A stretch of DNA of 64,000 nt from Aestuariibaculum lutulentum (GTDB lineage Bacteria; Bacteroidota; Bacteroidia; Flavobacteriales; Flavobacteriaceae): NCBI RefSeq assembly GCF_032926325.1, contig NZ_CP136709.1, positions 781,501 to 845,500 of the forward strand, written 5' to 3'. The translations under genes were made by a program, and so were the position numbers. Under the pieces are notes generated by a model. That model ran no database searches, had not been told where the DNA came from, and was given only the letters and a program-made list of their open reading frames with translations. Below, piece by piece: positions 24,711 through 33,378 of this stretch. How positions within the stretch are numbered: position 1 is the stretch's first letter; each line of letters starts with the position of its first letter.

Positions 24711-26121
24711 AAACTCTTTCATTTTTTTCTCCAAACAATTCATATAATGCTTCAATATCTTTTATGGCGTTTTTTGGTAAGTTTTCAGGGTTATTTCCAA
24801 ACACATAAAGGTTTTCATAAGGTTCAACAGTTACCGTTGATTCATTAATGCCTCCGTTTTTATCGGATACTTTTTTCAAATTCAATTTCAAATGTTTCGC
24901 CATAAACGGGTACATCGCCATACGCTTTGACTCCTTGTAATTATGCCCTTCTTTTGGAAAATGTGCATTTTCAACCAAATGGTTTTTCCCGTAAAATTCA
25001 TAAATACGTTGAACAAAAGGATACTCCAATTCAGGTGTATGATTGGTCCAGTCACCACCATCTGAAACTAACAATTGTGGTTTTGGTGCAGCCATGGCTG
25101 CGATTTCAACATTATTCGTTCCGTTACCGCATAAATGAATCCCACGACCACTTTCACAAGGACAACCACCCGAATGATACGACGATACCATAACCACAGG
25201 CACCGATACGGTAATTCTATCGTCAAGCGCCGCTAAAAATACCGTTTGCGAACCACCACCTGAACCTCCGGTAACACCCACACGAGACATATCGGCCTGT
25301 TTTAAAGTAGACACATAATCTAACAAACGCATGCCTGTTAGTACCTGAACGGTTGAGGCTATACTGTTTCTATGATATTTTGAATCGAATTGCAACTGAG
25401 ATTCATCCCAGGCAAACAAATCGTAATTCACTACAATGGCACCCATTTTAGCCAACATGGCACAACGTATTTGCTCACTTTCGCGGAAACGACCATCACC
25501 AAAATGTCCGTTAGGCGACACAACTACGGCCGCCTTTTTGGGCATAGGATTTGGCTTGTAAATCGACCCGGTAGCGTAAACTCCCGGTAATATTTCTAAA
25601 CCAATGTTTTCAACCGTGTAACCTTTATACTTTCGCTTTTTTGTTAGGATGGGTTTGGAATTAGGCATGGCGGGAGCTTTATCCAACCCAAAAGCTGAAA
25701 ACATACAGGCTTTTAATTCGACTTTACGACCTTCCCAAGATTTTAAATCTGAATACAACGAAGCTAAATACTGAAGACGCTCCGCCCCTTTTTCTTCAGT
25801 TAACTTATGGTATTGAAACGGCTTAATTTTATAGGTTCCATTATTTTGCTTTACAGCAGACAGGTTAAACGGACTCAACACATTGGCGAAAGTCACTTCA
25901 AGATTGGTGGCATCAATTTTCCATTGGCCATAATCAAGTTCTTTATCTTTTAACAATCCATCGTTATCTATAATTTCAATATGAAAAACCGTTTGAATGG
26001 TTTTTACCATTTCGGTTAAAGCTTGTTTAAAATTAGTATCAGAGGTTTGCGCATGCCCTTTCGGCAACATGAAACATGCTACAAAAAACAGAACAAACGC
26101 TATGTTTTTTAATTTCATCAT
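24697..26121 (-). CDS. Secreted alpha/beta-hydrolase esterase, CE19-like (RG-II pectin methyl esterase candidate)
   Basis: About 474 residues with signal peptide (FVLFFVACFMLPKGHAQ). Catalytic features of an alpha/beta hydrolase are visible: GVTGGSGGGSQTVF holds the nucleophile Ser, VSDGGDWTNHTP an Asp and PKEGHNYKES the His. A Cys-rich stretch (GGCPCESGRGIHLCG) lies between Ser and Asp. The layout resembles acetyl-xylan-esterase-like proteins and the CE19 group, whose studied member in B. theta removes methyl esters from RG-II galacturonate; CE19 is my recollection, not a search result. I chose the ATG at 26121, because it overlaps the stop of the GH78 gene as TAATG, a typical coupling arrangement; an ATG at 26133 is in frame. 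Confidence 0.75.
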   Translation of the reverse strand: MMKLKNIAFVLFFVACFMLPKGHAQTSDTNFKQALTEMVKTIQTVFHIEIIDNDGLLKDKELDYGQWKIDATNLEVTFANVLSPFNLSAVKQNNGTYKIKPFQYHKLTEEKGAERLQYLASLYSDLKSWEGRKVELKACMFSAFGLDKAPAMPNSKPILTKKRKYKGYTVENIGLEILPGVYATGSIYKPNPMPKKAAVVVSPNGHFGDGRFRESEQIRCAMLAKMGAIVVNYDLFAWDESQLQFDSKYHRNSIASTVQVLTGMRLLDYVSTLKQADMSRVGVTGGSGGGSQTVFLAALDDRITVSVPVVMVSSYHSGGCPCESGRGIHLCGNGTNNVEIAAMAAPKPQLLVSDGGDWTNHTPELEYPFVQRIYEFYGKNHLVENAHFPKEGHNYKESKRMAMYPFMAKHLKLNLKKVSDKNGGINESTVTVEPYENLYVFGNNPENLPKNAIKDIEALYELFGEKNERVYESK

Positions 26122-28904
26122 TATTTTTTGCAAACTATATTATACACCCCAGAACCGACTAAATAAGTTGGTCTGTTATGCTCTACATTCGACTTTTCAA
26201 AATCCTTTCCGTTCACTTGAATGTGCATTGACATATCTACCGGTAACGTAATGGTTGCAGTGGTATTTGCAGGTACTTCTACTTTAAAAGTAATCGAATC
26301 ATCTGACACATGCCATTCTGAAACAATCGTTCCGTAAAGTGACTCGTAACTTGCCTTTACAAAGGTCATATCACCTACAATTTCCGGTTCGATAAAGAAA
26401 TGTTTAAATCCTGGATGCTCCATATCTGGTGTAATTCCAGCTAAACTGGTATAAAACCATTCTTCAATTTGTCCCATCATGAAATGGTTCCATGAATTCC
26501 CTTTTCTTGGATCCCATTGCTCGGTTAATGTCGTTAATCCGAATTTTATCTGGAATCCATAACCAGGAGTATCGTAGTGGTTATTCATTTTGTACATGGC
26601 TTCATTTTCACCATTTCTTGCCAAGGCTTCAAACAAATATCTGTTACCAACATCACCCGTTGTTAAGCGGTAGCCTCTGTTTTTGATATCAGCCAATAAA
26701 TTATCCATCACCGCTTGCTTATACTGTGGCTCAACAATATCCATAAACACAGAAACGGCATTACTAAACTGACTCCCCGTGCCGTATTGCTTGGTTTCTA
26801 AATTGAAAAACTCATTATTATAAGCCGTTTTAATATCCTGAGTTAAGGCTTCATATTTCGCAATATCTTCGGTTTTATTCAAATGCTTAGCTGCTTTTGC
26901 AAACAAGTACGCCGCATAGTAGTAGTGACTTGTCGCCGATAAAGCTATCGGGCTGTTTTTAGAGTAGCCGGCAGCATGCTCACCATAATCGTACCAATCA
27001 CCTAAACCATGAGACACAATGTAATTATCGGATGTACTTGTTAGGTAATCGACGTACTTTTTCATCACGTCGTAGTACTCACGAATTAAGGAATCGTCTC
27101 CATAATACTCGTAATACATCCAGGGTAAAATAACTCCTGATGCACCCCATTCCGGTGAATCGGTAAAATCGCCACCAAACACCACATATTCTGGTGCGAT
27201 AGTTGGTATTAAACCATTATCACGTTGCGCATCTTCAATATTTCGCATGATGGTTGGGAAATAAGCTTTCATATTGTAATTAAACATTAAGCCTGGTCCG
27301 TTAAGGTGCGCCTCTTCCAACCAACCTAATTTTTCACGATGCGGACAATCGGTTAATACGGCTTGAAAGTTACTTTTTATAGCATTGTTAATCAATTCAT
27401 GAGCTTTATTGAAAATCTCATTTGAACTTTCGAACGACCCAATTTCCCCTGCCGAATTATATATAAAATTTGATTTTAAATCGACCAAAGTAGGTAAACT
27501 ATCCACTTTGGCTTCTTTATAATTGATGTTTTCAATTTGAATATACTGATAGCCATAATAACTAAATTTAGGCTGCCAGGTTTCAGTCCCTTCACCCTTC
27601 AGCGTATAATCGTAATAATAAGGTTTTCCTGAACGTCCCTGACTGATAGTGCCATCTTCTTTTAAACCTTCACCAACCCAAACACGAACGGTTTGCCCCT
27701 GTTTTCCTTGTACAGAAATAGTTGGAAAACCAGACAAGTTTTGCCCCATGTTAAACACATAGGTGTTTGGAGCAACTTCATTAAATTCTTTAACGTCGTA
27801 TTGTTTTTGAACAGTAATAGGCGGCGCAATCTGAGCTTTCAATTCGCCTTTTGGTGCTTCCTGAATAACAACCGGATTCCAGTTAGAAGCATCGAAATTT
27901 GACGTGTTCCATCCCTTTTGTTCTAAATTCGCGTCGTAATCTTCGCCACCAAACATCCCGTTATAAGTAATCGGGCTTAGACTATATTTCCATGTTTCAT
28001 CTGAATTTAGAATAGTTTCAGAACCATCTTCAAAAGTCAACTCCATTTTAAAGAATAAAGTCGGAGGCCCAAAACTCACAAAAAACTTGGTATAGCGCCC
28101 CTGTACCGTATTGTACATCCCGTTTCCTAATAATACCCCTACAACATTTTCGCCTTTATTTAAGGACTCTGAAGGAATTTCATACGTATTATAATTTACG
28201 GTTTTATCGTAATCTGTCCATAGCGGCGCAAATTCACTATTTCCGATTTTCTTACCGTTAATACTTAACTCGTAATGCCCAAGTCCAGATACGTAAACCA
28301 CAGCCTCTTTAATAGCTTTATCAACATTGAAAGGCTTGCGAAGCATGATACTTTTACGCGCTAAAGAATCGGATGCATTAATGATGCTATCGCGTCTGGA
28401 TCTTTTAATAACTGCCGTATGATAATGTCTACCTTCCGGTAAATGGCTATCAGCCTTTTTAACTGCACCAATCCATGATGGATTTAAACTTGAAGCTTCA
28501 GGCACAGTTCTAAAAAATGACGTAGGACTCCAATCGGTTGTCTTATTATTGTTAGCCCAAACTTTTACTTTCCAATAATATTTCGTTTCAGCATTTAAGG
28601 GTTTTGCTATGGTTACCAACTGACTTTGATCTGAATCTACCTTTCCGCTATCCCAGATATCGGCTACATTATTTTTTAAATTTTCTTCAGAAGACGCCAC
28701 TAAAACCTGATAAGCCTGTTGAGTTACATTGCGTAATTCCGGAGCCTTAATCTGCCAGCTCAATCGTGGTGTAGTCGATTCAACTGCCAATGGGTTTTCA
28801 GCCATTTCACAGGTTAAATCAGACAAAAATACGGATGCATTGTTTGATGGTTTACAGGCTATAAACACCAAAACAAATAAAACTATAGCTTTTAATACCT
28901 TCAC
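26121..28904 (-). CDS. GH78 alpha-L-rhamnosidase (copy 2), lipoprotein, GTG start
   Basis: 927 residues. The first codon is GTG (positions 28904-28902), one base after the stop of the BNR gene; it is directly followed by a lipoprotein signal (VLFVLVFIACKPS), and no ATG is nearby, so GTG is well supported. GH78 layout: fibronectin-like domain (WQIKAPELRNVTQQAYQV), jelly roll, beta linker, (alpha/alpha)6 barrel and C-terminal sandwich. The catalytic block is the variant TDCPHREKLGWLEEAHLNG, and TEQWDPRKGNSWNH near residue 790 supplies the second Glu. This differs from DCPQRNERQPWLGD in copy 1, so the two represent separate GH78 branches. The stop overlaps the next gene as TAATG. Confidence 0.9.
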   Translation of the reverse strand: MKVLKAIVLFVLVFIACKPSNNASVFLSDLTCEMAENPLAVESTTPRLSWQIKAPELRNVTQQAYQVLVASSEENLKNNVADIWDSGKVDSDQSQLVTIAKPLNAETKYYWKVKVWANNNKTTDWSPTSFFRTVPEASSLNPSWIGAVKKADSHLPEGRHYHTAVIKRSRRDSIINASDSLARKSIMLRKPFNVDKAIKEAVVYVSGLGHYELSINGKKIGNSEFAPLWTDYDKTVNYNTYEIPSESLNKGENVVGVLLGNGMYNTVQGRYTKFFVSFGPPTLFFKMELTFEDGSETILNSDETWKYSLSPITYNGMFGGEDYDANLEQKGWNTSNFDASNWNPVVIQEAPKGELKAQIAPPITVQKQYDVKEFNEVAPNTYVFNMGQNLSGFPTISVQGKQGQTVRVWVGEGLKEDGTISQGRSGKPYYYDYTLKGEGTETWQPKFSYYGYQYIQIENINYKEAKVDSLPTLVDLKSNFIYNSAGEIGSFESSNEIFNKAHELINNAIKSNFQAVLTDCPHREKLGWLEEAHLNGPGLMFNYNMKAYFPTIMRNIEDAQRDNGLIPTIAPEYVVFGGDFTDSPEWGASGVILPWMYYEYYGDDSLIREYYDVMKKYVDYLTSTSDNYIVSHGLGDWYDYGEHAAGYSKNSPIALSATSHYYYAAYLFAKAAKHLNKTEDIAKYEALTQDIKTAYNNEFFNLETKQYGTGSQFSNAVSVFMDIVEPQYKQAVMDNLLADIKNRGYRLTTGDVGNRYLFEALARNGENEAMYKMNNHYDTPGYGFQIKFGLTTLTEQWDPRKGNSWNHFMMGQIEEWFYTSLAGITPDMEHPGFKHFFIEPEIVGDMTFVKASYESLYGTIVSEWHVSDDSITFKVEVPANTTATITLPVDMSMHIQVNGKDFEKSNVEHNRPTYLVGSGVYNIVCKK

Positions 28905-28905
28905 C

Positions 28906-30756
28906 TTATTGCTTTTTAGTAATTAATGATTGTATGTGAAATACCGCTTCTTTAATTGGTAAACCGGTATTTGGTAAATCGTCGTAATCTTCTCTATCGG
29001 CAGGTGTATCCGGATTTGGGAAATGACGTTGCTCACCAGTACGGAACATGATACGCTCGATACCATCGGCCGGTGCATAAAATATCTGGCGTGATGCTTC
29101 ACCCCCGTTAACACTTACTGTATACGATCGCGAAGTCGCATCTAAAATAACTTTAACCGTATAGGTTTTTCCAGCTTCGTATTTTGAAATGGTTCTGAAA
29201 CGCGATCCTGCTTTGGTTTTTAAAATTCCATCGTTATCAAAAACTAAACGAATAGATGGCAATCCGGTTTTATTCTGAAATTCAACCTGTAATAATCCGT
29301 GATCGTTTTGCTCTGGTGTTACTGTAAATTCAGCTTTCATTTTTTGAGCAAACGGAATCACACGATCAACACGCGCATAATCAAACGGATCGTGGTCGCG
29401 AAGCGTTAATGTTTTTTGGTTATTTGCTTTTTCAATTTCGGCGGAAGCCCAGGATAAATTATAAACATTCCAAAGATCTAATTCTTTACCGTCTTCTAAG
29501 TTGTTAAACACGTCGTTTACATCGCTATCAACAGAACTTTTAACAGGTACCGGAACCGAAGCTACCCATATATCTTCTTTGTTCACACTATAACTCACCC
29601 ATAATTTACCATCGTCAGGTGTTCCGTTATTTTCAGTAATACCGCGAACATACTGAGGACCATACGACTTATAATTTCCACCATAACGCATTGGTGTAAT
29701 TTCACCGTGAACCAATAATAAATCGGTATAATTTAAACCATCATCACTGGTTGAAATGGCTAATGGCCAACGGTACTCTGAAGGATTATAAACGGTTGCA
29801 TATCGTCTGTCTGTTGTTTTTTGACCCCAAATTTTAGCATTGCTATTAACAAAACCAGGTGCTCTTAAAGGCGTGTATTCCCAGGTTTTCCCGCCATCTT
29901 TACTTATTGAGGTTAAAGCATGTTTCCATAACCCTACCACATTTCCGTTTGGTAAATGATAATAGCTAAAGGCTTTGTATTGTTTTTGAAGCGGAATTAA
30001 AGGATCGTCTCTATCGGCCTCTTCAACCCATTGCTGCATTTGTAATGGTTGCGATAATAATTCTTCGCAAGCCTTTTTGAAACCTCTGTCTTTACTCTTT
30101 TTATAGAATGGAAAGTTGGTATTGGATTCATTCCATCCGTGGTTATAACGAATAAAATAAACAGGTCCTAAACTACCGTCTTTGTAAATTTCGCGAATCA
30201 CACGACCAATCCCTTTTCCGTCGTTCGGACTATCTTTTTCATCCATAGAAACGCCGTAAAACGCTAAAGTAAAAAAGCGATTATCCGACGAGGTAAAAAA
30301 GCCCATGCGCTGGTGCATGGTCGCCGTTAAATTTTTAGCCACACCTTCTACACCTTCCTTCGTATAACCATCAGGGATTTTATAAATAGGAAAAACGACT
30401 TCCGGAAAACTCCAGTTGTCACCATCTTCAGAATGCATTAATAAGGTTTGACTTGGCGGAATATGCTCCCCCACAGGGTCACTTAAATAATTTAAGTAAA
30501 ACTTACCATTCCAATATGCCATATTGGTGGCGTGATTATACGTCCAACCAAAACCATCGGCTTTCTCTGGGTGCTCACGGCTGGCACGCATAATTTGCGT
30601 GGCATGCACGCCAACAGCTAGAGGCAATTGTCCATGATGATAATCGACATTCGATAATGTGTTCCCTACATAACGTATGGTGTCTTGCTGTGCAGAAAAG
30701 GTTGCCGTTCCTCCTGCTAACAACAAGGCCACTGCTAAAAATATATTACGCTTCAT
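28906..30756 (-). CDS. Secreted BNR-type beta-propeller with C-terminal LamG/DUF1080-like domain; possible GH145 or lyase relative
   Basis: 616 residues, signal peptide ending FSAQ at about 22. Residues 30-410 form a propeller with Asp-box-like turns (HSEDGDNW, SKDGGKTW, TSDDGLNY). Residues 420-600 form a jelly-roll sandwich (LWNVYNLSWASAEIE, VEFQNKTGLPSIRLVF, AGKTYTVKVILDATS) of the concanavalin/3-keto-disaccharide-hydrolase type. GWTYNHATNMAYWNGKFYL holds a His (about residue 75) that could match the active-site His of GH145 rhamnosidase/lyase propellers, as I recall that family. I cannot prove it, and ordinary non-catalytic BNR or another lyase family are alternatives. It is 1 base from the GH78 gene, which suggests joint work on rhamnose-containing chains. 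Confidence 0.6.
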   Translation of the reverse strand: MKRNIFLAVALLLAGGTATFSAQQDTIRYVGNTLSNVDYHHGQLPLAVGVHATQIMRASREHPEKADGFGWTYNHATNMAYWNGKFYLNYLSDPVGEHIPPSQTLLMHSEDGDNWSFPEVVFPIYKIPDGYTKEGVEGVAKNLTATMHQRMGFFTSSDNRFFTLAFYGVSMDEKDSPNDGKGIGRVIREIYKDGSLGPVYFIRYNHGWNESNTNFPFYKKSKDRGFKKACEELLSQPLQMQQWVEEADRDDPLIPLQKQYKAFSYYHLPNGNVVGLWKHALTSISKDGGKTWEYTPLRAPGFVNSNAKIWGQKTTDRRYATVYNPSEYRWPLAISTSDDGLNYTDLLLVHGEITPMRYGGNYKSYGPQYVRGITENNGTPDDGKLWVSYSVNKEDIWVASVPVPVKSSVDSDVNDVFNNLEDGKELDLWNVYNLSWASAEIEKANNQKTLTLRDHDPFDYARVDRVIPFAQKMKAEFTVTPEQNDHGLLQVEFQNKTGLPSIRLVFDNDGILKTKAGSRFRTISKYEAGKTYTVKVILDATSRSYTVSVNGGEASRQIFYAPADGIERIMFRTGEQRHFPNPDTPADREDYDDLPNTGLPIKEAVFHIQSLITKKQ

Positions 30757-30776
30757 GTGTTTATTTTCTATTTTAT

Positions 30777-30804
30777 GAGATGCTGAAATATATTCAGCAT
30801 GACA
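30777..30804. repeat. Dispersed intergenic repeat forming a perfect hairpin
   Basis: In the 55-base gap between the GH43 stop and the BNR start, this 28-base element has the same frame (GAGA-CTGAAA-TTCAG-TGACA) as the copy at 13062. Here ATGCTGAA (30780-30787) and TTCAGCAT (30793-30800) pair perfectly around a 5-base loop. The compensated arms (different bases from the other copy but still paired) suggest that the hairpin, not the exact sequence, is kept. Confidence 0.6.
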
Positions 30805-30811
30805 CTAATTT

Positions 30812-31732
30812 TTATTTTTTATTCTTTTCTTCAATTAAACCATTCAATACTTTTTGAGAAATAGTTGTAATGGTTCCGTGTTTGTGTCCTTCTGGTAAGC
30901 TGATTTCTGATGACACATCTTCAAAGGTTTTAAAATCTGAAGTCTTTACGGCTTTATAATTTTTCTCTCCGTAATTATCGTAGTAAATCAACCACTCATT
31001 TTTTAATTTTAAAACGGTTGGCCCTTCTGATAAATGTCCTGAAAATGGCTCCGTAATGTCTGTAAATGGTCCGATTGGTGAGGTTCCAAAACCAACTTCA
31101 ATATCGCGTCTTGGTCTGGTATTATCTTTTATAATTAAAGCATAATCGTCTTTACCTTTCTTCACAATCACACAATCTATAACGCTAAACCCTGGATCTA
31201 AAAACAACTTCGTATCTGAAAAGGTTTTAAAATCTTTAGTGGTTACATAATACATACGGTGATTGTTAGTTTCTTCTTCAATACCTTTTTCAAAACGATA
31301 CGGAATGGTCGATGCCCAGATAATGATGTACTGATCTTGATCGTCATCATAAAAAATTTCAGGTGCCCAAACATTAACAACCGTTGGTTCATGTTTCATT
31401 ACCGGAATGTATTGCTGTTCACTCCAGTTGATTAAATCTTTTGAGCTGGCATAACCAAAACCATTGCCACCTTTCCAGTCGGTAGTCCAAACCATGTGAT
31501 AAGTATCATCCTTTCCACGAACAATTGAAGGATCACGCATAATTTTACTATCTCCAGCTTCTGGGTTTAAGTACGGCCCTTTAAGGTCTTTCCAATGATA
31601 ACCGTCTTCGCTATATGCTAAATACAAACCTTCGGTTGCTGGTTCTCTAAACGACGTAAACAGATAAATATCCTTTTTAGGAGCACAATTAAATACCGTA
31701 GCTAAAAGCAGTATTATTAGTAATTTTTGCAT
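30812..31732 (-). CDS. GH43-family arabinofuranosidase-like enzyme (five-bladed propeller), lipoprotein
   Basis: 306 residues, a compact GH43 with lipoprotein signal (Cys16, FNCAPKK). Catalytic triad candidates are Asp67 (MRDPSIV, general base), Asp186 (SVIDCVI, pKa modulator) and Glu236 (SEGPTVL, acid); VWAPEIFYD near residue 121 and a C-terminal HKHGTI with the calcium-site type His are also typical. Small GH43 enzymes of this form (GH43_18-like) occur in RG-II loci as alpha-L-arabinofuranosidases; subfamily is my guess. Xylosidase or galactanase activity cannot be excluded. It is 65 bases from GH28, and the gap contains a hairpin. Confidence 0.82.
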   Translation of the reverse strand: MQKLLIILLLATVFNCAPKKDIYLFTSFREPATEGLYLAYSEDGYHWKDLKGPYLNPEAGDSKIMRDPSIVRGKDDTYHMVWTTDWKGGNGFGYASSKDLINWSEQQYIPVMKHEPTVVNVWAPEIFYDDDQDQYIIIWASTIPYRFEKGIEEETNNHRMYYVTTKDFKTFSDTKLFLDPGFSVIDCVIVKKGKDDYALIIKDNTRPRRDIEVGFGTSPIGPFTDITEPFSGHLSEGPTVLKLKNEWLIYYDNYGEKNYKAVKTSDFKTFEDVSSEISLPEGHKHGTITTISQKVLNGLIEEKNKK

Positions 31733-31750
31733 CTTTTAGTTTTAGTTGTA

Positions 31751-31780
31751 AGCTCATACCTAAAAATTCAGGCATGAGCT
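31751..31780 (-). other. Intercistronic stem-loop between GH28 and GH43 genes
   Basis: AGCTCATACCT (31751-31761) and AGGCATGAGCT (31770-31780) form an 11-pair stem with one mismatch on the plus strand that becomes a G-U pair in minus-strand RNA, with an 8-base loop. No T-run follows, so it looks like an mRNA stability or processing element rather than a terminator. Confidence 0.5.
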
Positions 31781-31797
31781 ATTATAATTACTGCCGA

Positions 31798-33369
31798 TTA
31801 ATCGACTTTGATTTTTACTTTTAATTCCTTACCTGTTTTTAAAGGTGTTTTAACGTTTTCAAAAACATTATTTTTTAAGAATACACTTTTCGTATCCTTC
31901 CCATCAACTTCAACGTATACATCGGTTGGTTGCATAGGGAAGTTGTTATTCAACAATACATTCGATACATTATTCAATTTCACAACAGGCGTATCTTTTA
32001 ATGGTGTTTGTGTGGATACATGATCTAAAATAATATTACTAGACTCCTCAACTTTAAAAGCAGAACCAATAGTAGTGTTCACTTTTACATCGTGAAATTC
32101 AATATCGCGAGCTGTGGTTACTGAAAAGCCTTGCTCTGCCTGAATATTAATGTTTGTAAATGATAAATTATGAATTGGCATTTCAGGAATACCAATGACG
32201 CGACCTGCCGTATTTACGTTGGTCGCTATTACACCACTAATATGAATATTTCTAAAAATTGGCGTACGTTCGGTTACTGGTTCTTCAACCGTATTTTTAT
32301 CATAAAATAAGTTGAACATGAACGCTTCTTTTTGGATGTTATTCATAACCACATTCGACACACGAATATCTTCAACAACACCTCCACGACCTCGGGCCGC
32401 TTTTAAACGGATTCCTCTATCGGTTCCATCGAAGACACAGTTTGAAATGGTAATTTTTTTGATGCTTCCTGACATTTCACTACCAATAACCACACCACCG
32501 TGACCACTTAACATGGTACAGTTTGTAATGGTAACGTTCTCGGTTGGAGTCGCCCATTTTCTACCATCGGCATCACGACCAGATTTAATCGTAATACAAT
32601 CGTCACCCACACTTATATGGCTGTTTGAAATGCGCACATTACTACATGAGGTCGGGTTTATTCCATCGGTGTTTGGTGAATACGGATTGTAAATTGATAC
32701 ATTATCTATAGTAATGTTATTACAAAACGCCGGATTAATCGTCCAGAATGGTGAATTTTGAATAGTTACCCCTTCGATAGTTATATCTTCACATTTAAAC
32801 GCCTGAAATAATGGCGGACGGTGAAACAGGTAACTTCTGGTACGTTTGTAATAATCGGCCGTTTGAATATGCCCGTTAGCTTCCTCTGTCATTTTTTGAT
32901 ATTTGGTAGGTTCTAACTTTTCCTTAGCCGACTCAATACGCCAGATTTCTTCCCACCAGGCACGTCCTTGACCATCGATAGTTCCACGACCAGTAATGGT
33001 AATATTTTTGGCATCGCGAGCATGTAAAAGTGGTTTGAAGGTTTGAATTACGGTACCTTCCCAACGTACTTCTACGAATGGTAAATAGTGGTCAAAATTG
33101 GTTGAAAACTTCACTAAGGCTCCAGCTTCAACGTGTAAAACAATATTGCTTTTTAAAGTAAGAGGTCCTGTTAAATATTCCCCGGCAGGGAAATAAACAG
33201 TACCTCCGCCAAATTCTGAAGCTTTATCGATAGCCCCTTGAATGGCCTCCGTACATAATTCGCCTTTGTTGTTTCCGCCATGTTCTAAAATATTAAACCA
33301 GCCATTATTCGCCCAGCTTAATGAGGTAAATGCTGTAAATACAGCTAATATTAAAACTAATTTCTTCAT
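31798..33369 (-). CDS. GH28 polygalacturonase / exo-galacturonidase
   Basis: 523 residues, signal peptide ending SLSWA at about 20. Right-handed beta-helix with all GH28 signatures: NTDG (Asp235), GDDC (Asp256/257), GHGG (His290) and RIK written as RGIRLK (Arg321, Lys323). It hydrolyses alpha-1,4-galacturonan from the end or the middle; the insert with HIQTADYYKRTRSYLFHRPP before the active site is typical of exo-acting bacterial GH28 enzymes. In the RG-II system a GH28 works on backbone galacturonic acid. Periplasmic. It lies 9 bases downstream of GH140, which frees apiose from the same backbone. Confidence 0.92.
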   Translation of the reverse strand: MKKLVLILAVFTAFTSLSWANNGWFNILEHGGNNKGELCTEAIQGAIDKASEFGGGTVYFPAGEYLTGPLTLKSNIVLHVEAGALVKFSTNFDHYLPFVEVRWEGTVIQTFKPLLHARDAKNITITGRGTIDGQGRAWWEEIWRIESAKEKLEPTKYQKMTEEANGHIQTADYYKRTRSYLFHRPPLFQAFKCEDITIEGVTIQNSPFWTINPAFCNNITIDNVSIYNPYSPNTDGINPTSCSNVRISNSHISVGDDCITIKSGRDADGRKWATPTENVTITNCTMLSGHGGVVIGSEMSGSIKKITISNCVFDGTDRGIRLKAARGRGGVVEDIRVSNVVMNNIQKEAFMFNLFYDKNTVEEPVTERTPIFRNIHISGVIATNVNTAGRVIGIPEMPIHNLSFTNINIQAEQGFSVTTARDIEFHDVKVNTTIGSAFKVEESSNIILDHVSTQTPLKDTPVVKLNNVSNVLLNNNFPMQPTDVYVEVDGKDTKSVFLKNNVFENVKTPLKTGKELKVKIKVD

Positions 33370-33378
33370 GATACATTG

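Noticed and set aside
22251..24755. GH95 start at 24755
   Set aside because: That start overlaps the esterase by 59 bases and puts a charged stretch before the signal peptide. ATG at 24710 or 24722 gives a normal signal sequence.
31751..31780. Stem-loop between GH28 and GH43 as terminator
   Set aside because: The stem is good but no T-run follows on the minus strand, and the genes seem to be one operon. It is listed as an mRNA stem-loop instead.
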